9,985 nt of DNA, taken from contig MGCE01000065.1 of assembly GCA_001790315.1 (NCBI GenBank), forward strand, positions 1 to 9,985, written 5' to 3'. How positions within the stretch are numbered: position 1 is the first letter of the stretch; each line of letters opens with the position of its first letter. Under the pieces are notes generated by a model that saw only the letters and a program-made list of their open reading frames with translations, ran no database searches and was not told the DNA's origin. Source of the stretch: Candidatus Rokubacteria bacterium RIFCSPLOWO2_02_FULL_72_37. GTDB lineage: Bacteria; Methylomirabilota; Methylomirabilia; Rokubacteriales; CSP1-6. Positions 1-5,634 of this stretch are shown piece after piece. Made by a program: the position numbers and the translations under genes.

Positions 1-3000
1 CAGCGGGGAAGGCTCGGCGCCCGGAGCCCGGGGCTCCGCGAACAAGGGGCCGGGGGGCGGCGCGGCCGCCGCCCAGAGGCTCGCCCGGCGCGTGGCGCCG
101 AGCGGCGCCAGGGCGCCGATGGCCGCGAGGGTCTCCAGCTCGTCGCGCGCGAGCCCGGCCCGGAGCGCCAGATCCTGAATCGAGGCGAACTGCCGCGCCG
201 CCCGAGCGCTGACGATGGCTCGCGCAGCGTTCTCGCGCAGCCCTCGCACGTACCGCAACCCGAGCCTGACCGCGCACCCGGCCCCCTCGACGGACTCGAG
301 CGTGCAGAGCCACTCCGAGCGCGTGACGTCCACCGGGAGGATGCGCTGGCCGTGGCGCTGGGCGTCCTTGACGATCGTCGCCGGGTGATAGAACCCCATC
401 GGCTGGTTGTTGAGGAGCGCCGCGTAGAACGCGGCCGGGTGGTGGACCTTCAGGTACGCGCTCGCATAGGCGATGAGCGCGAAGCTCGACGCGTGCGAGT
501 TGTGGACGACGAGGTCGTTGGCCAGGAAATTGTGGTCACCCTCGACGCTGAGATCGAACGTCTCCCGCTCTCCGACCGGTTCGATCGCTGCAACTCGGTC
601 CCAGCAGAGATCCGAATCGGCCGCCGCGATGTGGTCCCCGATGCGGAGACCGGCCAGGGCGCGCCACCCGTCCATCGTGAGCAGCGGATGCTCGGCCGTC
701 GCCACGATCTCCCGGCCAAGGGCCGTGCGCACGCGATAGACCATCCGCCGGCCGCTCGGCGTGGCCGCGAGCACGCGGCGCTTGCGGAGCTTCATGTCCG
801 CGTCGCAGGCGAGCGTGTGCTCGATGCGCGCACGACCACGCACGACGTCCTCGATCGCCACCCAGCGCCCCGTGTCGGCGTCGATCACACGCGTCTCGCC
901 GACGACGCACTCCGGGAAGCCGTAGAGCGCGAACGAGGTGATCGCGTGCACGATCTCCTCGGCCGCGCGCCCTTCGATCCCCTGCCGCGCCATGCCCGCG
1001 CGGAGCTTCGCCTCCACCTCGCCCATGCGCCGCTCGCTGCGCTTCCTGCCGAACGCGCGCCGGAGCTCCTCGGCCTCGACGGCGCTGAACCCGGCCGCCG
1101 CCATCGCCATCCGGAGCAGCTGCTCCTGGAAGAGCGGCACGCCGAGCGTCCGCCGGAGGATCGGCTCGAGGCACGGGTGGGGATAGCTCACCGGCTCGCG
1201 TCCGCGCCGGCGGCGGATGTAGGGGTGCACCATGTCGCCCACGATCGGCCCGGGGCGGATGATCGCGACCTGCACGACGAGGTCGTAGAACCGCTCGGGG
1301 CGGACGCGCGGGAGCGTCGCCATCTGGGCGCGGCTCTCGACCTGGAAGACGCCGATCGTGTCCGCCTCCTGGAGGCTCCGGTACACGGCGGGGTCGTCGG
1401 GCGGGAGCCGCGCGAGATCCACTTCCGCGCCCGTCTCGCGCACGAAGGCGAGCGTGTCCTGCAGGACCGACATCATCCCGAGCCCGAGCAGGTCCACCTT
1501 GACGATGCCGAGCCCCGCGCAGTCGTCCTTGTCCCACTGGATCACGGTGCGGCCCGGCATCGTCGCCGGCTCGAGCGGCACCACGTCGTCGAGGCGCCCC
1601 GCCGCGATCACCATTCCGCCCGAGTGCTGGCCGAGGTGACGCGGCAGATCCTGGATCCGCGTCCAGAGCGCGGCGAACGCTCGGATGCGGGGCTGGCGCG
1701 GGTCCACGCCCGCCTCGGCGAGGTGCTTGGTCAGGAGCTCGTCCGGGTCCTGGTACCCCCAGGTCGAGACGAGGCCGGCGAGGCTATCTTGTAGGTCGCG
1801 CGGGAGCCCGAGCGCCCGGGCGACCTCGCGCGCGGCCGAGCGCCCCCGGTAGGTGATCACGTTCGCGGTCATCCCCGCCCCGTGCCGCCCGTACCGGCGG
1901 TAGACGTGCTGGATGACCGCCTCGCGGCGCGTGCCGCTCGGCAGGTCGAGGTCGATATCGGGCCACTCGCCCCGCGCCTCGGAGAGGAAGCGCTCGAACA
2001 GGAGCTCCATGCCGACGGGATCCACCGCCGTGATCCCGAGCGCATAGCAGACCGCGCTGTTGGCGGCCGAGCCGCGCCCCTGCACGAGGATGTCGTTCGC
2101 CCGGCAATACTCGACGAGATCCCACACGATCAGGAAGTAGCCCGCGAGGTCCAGACGCCCGATGACGTCGAGCTCGTGGGCGATCTGGCGGCGCGCCCGC
2201 GCGGCCAGCGGCCCCGCCCCGTAGCGGGTGCGCACGCCGCGCAGGGCCAGCTCGCGCAGGTGAACGAGCGGGGTCTGGCCCGGTGGCAGCGGGAAGCCGG
2301 GGAACCGGTAGCCGAGATCCTTGAGCGTGAAGCCGAGGCGCAGCGCGAGCTCGCCCGTCGCCGCGAGCGCGTCGGGCAGGTCGCCGAAGCGCTGCGCCAT
2401 CGCCTCCCCGCCCCGGAGGGCGCGCTCGCTGTTGACGGCGAGGCGTCGGCCCGCGTGATCGAGGTCGGTCTTCTCGCGGATGCACGTGAAGACGTCGGCG
2501 AGCTGCCGGCCCTCCGGCCTGGCGTGGAGCGGCTGGTTGGCCGCCACCAGCGGCACCCGCATGGCGCGCGCGAGCCCGACCAGCCCCTGGAGCACGCGCT
2601 CCTGCTCCCGGTCGAGATGGCGCTGGACCTCGACGTAGCAGCCCGAGCGTCCGAAGATCGCGCGGAGCCGCGCGAGGCACGCGCGCGCGCCGGCCGTGTC
2701 GCCGGCGGCGAGCCGGCGGGCGAGCGGGCCGCGGGCGCCGCCGGTGAGGCACACGAGCCCGGCGGCGTGCGCCGCGAGCTCGTCGAGCGTGACGACGGCC
2801 CTGCCCTTGGGAGCCTCGAGCTTCGCCCGCGTGATCAGGCGGCAGAGATTCCGGTAGCCCTCGCGATCCTCCACGAGGAGCGGCAGGCGCGAGCCGTCGG
2901 CGAGCGTGACCTCGCTGCCGACGATGGGCCGAACGCCCGCCTCGAGCGCCGCCCGCGTGAACCGCGCCGCGCCGTAGACGCCGTCGCGATCCACCAGCGC

Positions 3001-3105
3001 CAGCGCCGGCATGCCGAGCCGCGCCGCCGCGTCGGCGTAGGCCTCGGGGTGCTCGGCGCCCTCGAGGAACGTGAACGCGGACTGCGCGTGCAGCTCGACG
3101 AACAC
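1..3105 (-). CDS. dnaE2: Error-prone DNA polymerase DnaE2 (C-family), intein-containing, 3' end cut by window
   Basis: Alpha-subunit-type polymerase that performs damage-induced translesion synthesis with ImuA and ImuB. 1035 codons are visible, of which 137 are an intein, leaving 898 host residues; the family is about 1050-1100 residues, so the C-terminus runs off the left edge. The N-terminal PHP domain begins FVELHAQSAFTFLEGA. The usual HxH is HAQ and the usual DHD is DRD, so its metal site looks degenerate. The palm carries PDIDLDL (residues 382-388) and VDLLGLGMM (Asp538). Asp383, Asp385 and Asp538 match the E. coli DnaE triad D401/D403/D555 in spacing. Also visible are GRGSAANS, LPRHLGQHSGGMVI and IRPGPIVGDMVHPY. 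The C-extein reads SHASSFALIAYASAYLKVHHP. The start is GTG at 3105, chosen because it sits 10 nt after AGGAG and just before the conserved VELH. It is third in the imuA-imuB-dnaE2 cassette, 202 bp after imuB. No frameshift was found. Confidence 0.94.
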   Translation of the reverse strand, partial: MFVELHAQSAFTFLEGAEHPEAYADAAARLGMPALALVDRDGVYGAARFTRAALEAGVRPIVGSEVTLADGSRLPLLVEDREGYRNLCRLITRAKLEAPKGRAVVTLDELAAHAAGLVCLTGGARGPLARRLAAGDTAGARACLARLRAIFGRSGCYVEVQRHLDREQERVLQGLVGLARAMRVPLVAANQPLHARPEGRQLADVFTCIREKTDLDHAGRRLAVNSERALRGGEAMAQRFGDLPDALAATGELALRLGFTLKDLGYRFPGFPLPPGQTPLVHLRELALRGVRTRYGAGPLAARARRQIAHELDVIGRLDLAGYFLIVWDLVEYCRANDILVQGRGSAANSAVCYALGITAVDPVGMELLFERFLSEARGEWPDIDLDLPSGTRREAVIQHVYRRYGRHGAGMTANVITYRGRSAAREVARALGLPRDLQDSLAGLVSTWGYQDPDELLTKHLAEAGVDPRQPRIRAFAALWTRIQDLPRHLGQHSGGMVIAAGRLDDVVPLEPATMPGRTVIQWDKDDCAGLGIVKVDLLGLGMMSVLQDTLAFVRETGAEVDLARLPPDDPAVYRSLQEADTIGVFQVESRAQMATLPRVRPERFYDLVVQVAIIRPGPIVGDMVHPYIRRRRGREPVSYPHPCLEPILRRTLGVPLFQEQLLRMAMAAAGFSAVEAEELRRAFGRKRSERRMGEVEAKLRAGMARQGIEGRAAEEIVHAITSFALYGFPECVVGETRVIDADTGRWVAIEDVVRGRARIEHTLACDADMKLRKRRVLAATPSGRRMVYRVRTALGREIVATAEHPLLTMDGWRALAGLRIGDHIAAADSDLCWDRVAAIEPVGERETFDLSVEGDHNFLANDLVVHNSHASSFALIAYASAYLKVHHPAAFYAALLNNQPMGFYHPATIVKDAQRHGQRILPVDVTRSEWLCTLESVEGAGCAVRLGLRYVRGLRENAARAIVSARAARQFASIQDLALRAGLARDELETLAAIGALAPLGATRRASLWAAAAPPPGPLFAEPRAPGAEPSPL
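499..909 (-). other. Mini-intein (137 aa, no homing endonuclease) in DnaE2
   Basis: An in-frame insertion in dnaE2 that should be removed by protein splicing. The host motif GFPE-SHA is split after Glu732 of the precursor. The insert opens with block A, CVVGETRVIDADTGRW (Cys1). Block B is GREIVATAEHPLLTMDG with T71 and H74 in the TxxH signature. Block F is ERETFDLSVEGDHNF (D125, H126). Block G ends LVVHN with the penultimate His136 and Asn137, followed by Ser+1. All residues needed for class 1 splicing are present. At 137 residues it is near the minimal size for inteins, the length of Npu DnaE N+C combined, and there is no LAGLIDADG or HNH region between blocks B and F. Base composition and codon use look like the host's, which suggests long residence. 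Internal Cys35 and Cys102 are the only other cysteines. The reading is contiguous, so it is not split. Confidence 0.94.
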
Positions 3106-3115
3106 GACTAGCCGA

Positions 3116-3120
3116 CTCCT
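3116..3120 (-). promoter_or_regulatory. Ribosome binding site of dnaE2 (AGGAG)
   Basis: On the minus strand AGGAG lies 10 nt before GTG (3105), which supports that start. The site falls within the 8-nt diverged stretch and arm of the long inverted repeat 3097-3309. If the palindrome folds in the mRNA, the start codon is base-paired while the SD lies in a partly unpaired bulge. Confidence 0.6.
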
Positions 3121-3131
3121 CGGCGACGAGG

Positions 3132-3274
3132 AGGGTGGCGCGGGGCGTGCCCCCCGTCCGCCAGCAGCCGTCGGTGGGTTCCGGGTGCCGCCCTGGAGGC
3201 CGGCACCGACTCCTGCGGGAGGGGAAAGTGTTCGAGGCGATGCCGGACGGGGGGCGCGCCCCGCGACAGGACCC
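3132..3274. repeat. Palindromic repeat element, copy 1, in the imuB-dnaE2 gap
   Basis: A 143-bp element about 90% identical (counted by eye) to 3585-3728. It starts AGGGTGGCGCGGGG and ends CCCCGCGACAGGACCC on the plus strand. The ends form imperfect terminal inverted repeats: GCGGGGCGTGCCCCCCGTCCG at the left matches the reverse complement of the right end with one mismatch over about 20 bases. The middle contains CCAGCAGCCGTCGGTGGGTT, a smaller hairpin with GTGCCG and CGGCAC arms around 3185-3206, and GGGAGGGGAAAGTG. It carries no gene. The minus-strand frame that is translated in copy 2 is also free of stops here. It resembles a REP/MITE-type non-autonomous repeat or structured RNA element; the family was not identified. 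Confidence 0.85.
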
Positions 3275-3307
3275 CCTCGTCGCTGGGGGGGCGGCTAGTC
3301 GTGTTCG

Positions 3308-5005
3308 TCAGTCGTAGACGCCGTCGAGGTACCACTCGCCTGTCCGGTGGTCGTAAGCGAGCCTGCAGAGCGTGCCATCGCCGAGCGCCGCGTCCCACTC
3401 GTCACGCGCCCACACCCCCGTGTCCCACCACTCGCCCGACCCGCGCCAGGGACCGGCGTGGGCGACGACGCGCCGCCCGTCGGCGCGCACCGGCCGCTCG
3501 CCGTCCGTTTCCACCTCCACGCGCCGTGGCGGCCGCACCCGCCGCAGCACGAGCCCGAGCGCTCCCGCGTCCTCGGGCAGGGGCAGGGTGGCGCGGGGAT
3601 GCGCCCCCCCTCCGCCAGCAGCCGTCGGTGGGTTCTGGGTGCCGCCCTGGAGGCCGGCACCGGACACCGCGGGAGGGGAAAGTGTCCGAGGCGATGCCGG
3701 AGGGGGGGCGCTCCCCGCGACAGGACCCGCCCCTGCCCGAGGGCGGGGAAGCGCATCGGGCTCGCCCTGCGGAGGCGCAAACGGGACCAGCGCGTGGGCG
3801 TCGGGACGGTGGGAGTCCTCGACCCGTGGCGAGCCGACGTTGTCGGATCCGGCGAGCGCCGCGAGCCGGGCGAGCACGGCGCCGAGCTCGCGCTGGGGCG
3901 GCGCGGGGGGCTGCCAGAGCCCTCCCTGCCCCGCGCGTGTCGTGACCGGGTGCGCGCTCAACCCGATCCGCGTCACGGCCGCCACGGGCGGCCGGGCGGC
4001 GAGCGCGAGCGTCGCGAGCGTCAGCATCGGCCCGGGCTCGCTCATCGGCGTTGCGAGGGGGACCGCCAGCGCGTGCTGGCCGCCGCTCGCCAGCTCGAGG
4101 ACGACCTGGAGGGTGTCCGCCGCGAGATGCGCGGCTGTCAGGCGCGCGCAGAGGCGCTCGAGCACGGCCTCGAGGACCGCGGCGAGCGCCGTGAGCGAGT
4201 CGAGCTCCCAGTCGAGCCCCTGCGCCTCCTCCCAGAACGGCGGCGGCGCCCAGGGGCTCCACGGATCGCGGTCGTGGCCGAGCGCCAGGTCGTGGGCACG
4301 GAGCCCGGCGGGACCGAGCCGCGTCCCGAGCCCGTCACGCGGCAAGGCGGCCAGCTCACCGAGCGTCGTCACGCCCCAGCGGGCGAGCGTCGCGACGAGA
4401 TCTGCACCGAGCCCGAGCACGGTGAGCGGCGCGTCGGCCAGCACCTCCCGCTCGCGTCCCGGCGGGACGACCGTCACGGCGGCGGACGCGTGCGCGGCCA
4501 CCAGCCGGGCCGCAGTGCGGCTGTCAGCGAGTGCCACGCGCGCGGAGAACCCCACGCCGTGCGCCCGGCGCAGGAGGCGCCGGCCGACTGCGGCCGGGTC
4601 GCCGAAAAGTCGCGCGAGCCCTGTCGCATCCACGTGGACGATCCCCGGCCCCCAGTCCTCGACCCGCGGGGACACGCTCGAAGCGGCCTCCAGCAGGGCG
4701 GAGCGCCCCGAGACCACCTGCTCCTCCATCCACGGCCGGCCCACGAGCGCGGGGCAGCGCGCCCGGGCCTCGGTCTCGGTCATCCCCGACCGCACGCCTT
4801 CCGCCCGCGCCATCGCGTTCGCGTCGAGGACGCGCGGGATGGGCTCGCGCATCGAGGGGCCGACCGTCGAGCGCCGGAGGCCCTGCGAAGGCGCTCCGAC
4901 GGCGAATCCAAGGATCGCGAGCGGCGCGGCGCGGAGCGCAGGCTCGCAGCGCTCCGCGGCCGCCGTGACGAAGAAGTCCACCCACACACAGGCGAACCGG
5001 TTCAC
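3308..5005 (-). CDS. imuB: ImuB / DinB-like Y-family polymerase homologue with embedded repeat element
   Basis: Second mutasome component. ImuB bridges ImuA, DnaE2 and the sliding clamp. 565 residues. The start is GTG at 5005, overlapping the imuA stop as GTGA (translational coupling), and gives MNRFACVWVDFF. A longer frame reading back to 5119 would overlap imuA by more than 100 bp and adds only Arg/Ala-rich sequence. The Y-family core has D10 in WVDFF and D126-A127 in HVDATGLARLFGD, where active enzymes have Asp-Glu. One of the three catalytic acids is therefore missing, as in catalytically dead ImuB proteins. The thumb reads ADLVATLARWGVTTLGELAALP. The C-terminal ImuB domain includes SDNVGSPRVEDSHRPDA, LRRVRPPRRVEVE and WRGSGEWWDTGVWARDEWD, ending WYLDGVYD. 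Residues about 426-474 are a Pro/Gly/Ala-rich insert encoded by the repeat element at 3585-3728, between two conserved blocks. The insert accounts for the protein being longer than usual. Confidence 0.91.
   Translation of the reverse strand: MNRFACVWVDFFVTAAAERCEPALRAAPLAILGFAVGAPSQGLRRSTVGPSMREPIPRVLDANAMARAEGVRSGMTETEARARCPALVGRPWMEEQVVSGRSALLEAASSVSPRVEDWGPGIVHVDATGLARLFGDPAAVGRRLLRRAHGVGFSARVALADSRTAARLVAAHASAAVTVVPPGREREVLADAPLTVLGLGADLVATLARWGVTTLGELAALPRDGLGTRLGPAGLRAHDLALGHDRDPWSPWAPPPFWEEAQGLDWELDSLTALAAVLEAVLERLCARLTAAHLAADTLQVVLELASGGQHALAVPLATPMSEPGPMLTLATLALAARPPVAAVTRIGLSAHPVTTRAGQGGLWQPPAPPQRELGAVLARLAALAGSDNVGSPRVEDSHRPDAHALVPFAPPQGEPDALPRPRAGAGPVAGSAPPPASPRTLSPPAVSGAGLQGGTQNPPTAAGGGGAHPRATLPLPEDAGALGLVLRRVRPPRRVEVETDGERPVRADGRRVVAHAGPWRGSGEWWDTGVWARDEWDAALGDGTLCRLAYDHRTGEWYLDGVYD
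3559..3754. repeat. Inverted repeat enclosing element copy 2 within imuB
   Basis: The left arm 3559-3584 and right arm 3729-3754 are inverted copies over 26 bp with 23 matches. The inner 14, CCTCGGGCAGGGGC, are perfect. The arms directly abut the element, as at copy 1, but have unrelated sequence. The arms are translated as part of ImuB (residues about 418-425 and 475-483). Confidence 0.8.
3585..3728. repeat. Palindromic repeat element, copy 2, inside imuB
   Basis: A 144-bp element in the same orientation as copy 1, with about 13 differences including one 1-bp indel. It has the same ends: AGGGTGGCGCGGGG on the left and CGCGACAGGACCC on the right. It lies wholly inside imuB and is read on the minus strand without stops as a low-complexity Pro/Gly/Ala/Ser peptide containing SPPAVSGAGLQGGTQNPPTA. 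The insert falls between the RPDAHALVPFAPP block and the LGLVLRRVRPP block of the C-terminal domain, in what is likely a flexible linker. This parallels the protein-embedded palindromic elements known from Rickettsia, though no relation by sequence is claimed. Confidence 0.87.
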
Positions 5006-5547
5006 GCGCAGAACCCGAGCGGTGACACGACGCCCGCGCGGGAGGCGCGCGCGCGGAGCACGCGCACGTGAGCCCGCACCCGCGCCAGGCGCGTCGGCAC
5101 GGGTCCGGGGCCGCTCCACTCGAGCCGGTCGGGAGCGATCTCGACGACCAGCGACGCGGCGGGGCCGACGACCCGGCGGCGGCTCGCGATCAACAGCGCC
5201 GCCGCTGTCCGCTCGACGGCGAACCGCAGGCGGAACGCCGTCGTGTGGGAGAGCGGAGTCGCGGCCTCGCCGAGGTCGAGTCCGACCAGCGCGAAGCCCG
5301 GACAGCGGACGAGCAGATCCGCGGCGCGGAGCCCGGTGTCACGACGGCCACCGCAGCGGACCCACAGGAGGCGGGCGAGGTCCACGCCCGCGCGGGCGGC
5401 CGAGGCGGGGTCGAGGACGCCATCGACGTCCACGAGCGCGGCGATCGCGCCGCGTCCGGTGACCTCGCCGAGGCATGCCGTGAGGAGGCTCGTGCGTCCC
5501 GATGACAGGCGGCCGACGATCTCGGTGATGGTCCCGGGAGTGAGCAT
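5002..5547 (-). CDS. imuA: ImuA-like RecA-fold protein of the mutasome
   Basis: Small RecA-related partner of ImuB, 181 residues from ATG 5547; a TTG at 5556 would add three residues. The opening MLTPGTITEIVGRLSSGRTSLL holds a Walker-A-like loop, GRLSSGRT, in which the usual Lys is Arg, so ATP hydrolysis is doubtful. Further RecA-like strands are IAALVDVDGVLDPASAARAGVDL, with the family's ARLLWVRC-type segment, then FALVGLDLGEA and a basic region AALLIASRRRVVG. The protein ends SPLGFCA, with the stop overlapping the imuB start. Identification rests on this RecA-like pattern plus strict position ahead of imuB-dnaE2. It is shorter than classical ImuA but similar to the small form found in several high-GC phyla. 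No strong ribosome binding site is visible before either start. Confidence 0.78.
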   Translation of the reverse strand: MLTPGTITEIVGRLSSGRTSLLTACLGEVTGRGAIAALVDVDGVLDPASAARAGVDLARLLWVRCGGRRDTGLRAADLLVRCPGFALVGLDLGEAATPLSHTTAFRLRFAVERTAAALLIASRRRVVGPAASLVVEIAPDRLEWSGPGPVPTRLARVRAHVRVLRARASRAGVVSPLGFCA

Positions 5548-5634
5548 GGGACTCAAAAGCTAATCACGTGACGAGTATTTTTCAACCCGAAGATCTAGGG
5601 GCGCTGAAGCCAAGGGGCTACCAGATGATGGGGA
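5548..5634 (-). promoter_or_regulatory. AT-richer upstream region of the imuA-imuB-dnaE2 operon
   Basis: An 87-bp gap after the radical SAM gene and the only clearly AT-rich stretch nearby. Read on the minus strand it has TTGAAA (5585-5580), a 17-nt spacer and TAGCTT (5562-5557), a weak sigma70-type match. Transcription would then start almost at ATG 5547, implying a leaderless message and fitting the lack of an SD. A perfect 8-bp palindrome TCACGTGA (5564-5571) lies in the spacer and an AGATCT palindrome at 5591-5596. Neither is a recognised LexA box (no CTGT-N8-ACAG or GAAC-N4-GTTC seen). Confidence 0.35.

Larger units (their letters stand above)
3097..3309. repeat. Long inverted repeat enclosing element copy 1
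   Basis: The left arm 3097-3131 and right arm 3275-3309 are inverted copies over 35 bp with 31 matches. GACGAACACGACTAGCCG (18) and GCGACGAGG (9) are perfect and are separated on both sides by 8 nt in which four positions differ. The arms abut the repeat element. The left arm includes the first three codons of dnaE2, and the right arm touches the imuB stop codon. The arm sequence is not shared with copy 2, so it is local DNA duplicated in inverted orientation and not part of the element. Including the element's own terminal repeats, the whole could form a very stable cruciform or mRNA hairpin. Confidence 0.85.

Noticed and set aside
499..909. Homing endonuclease or split-intein break within the intein
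   Set aside because: Only a short loop lies between blocks B and F, with no LAGLIDADG or HNH signature, and the frame is continuous with both exteins on one strand.
352..3111. Long plus-strand ORFs opposite dnaE2 (352-1794 and 1882-3111)
   Set aside because: Their translations are Arg/Ala/His-rich with no recognisable domain, while the minus strand reads as continuous DnaE2 plus intein. They are GC-rich antisense shadows.
3108..3398. Small protein gene across element copy 1
   Set aside because: The frame is open because of GC content and matches the repeat, not a conserved protein; it overlaps imuB's end in another frame.
3347..5462. Plus-strand ORFs opposite imuB and imuA
   Set aside because: Low-complexity Arg/Ser/Pro translations; the minus frame carries the conserved ImuB and ImuA motifs.
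5600..5634. Terminator after the radical SAM gene
   Set aside because: Only a 4-bp AGCC/GGCT stem is present with no following T-run on the minus strand.
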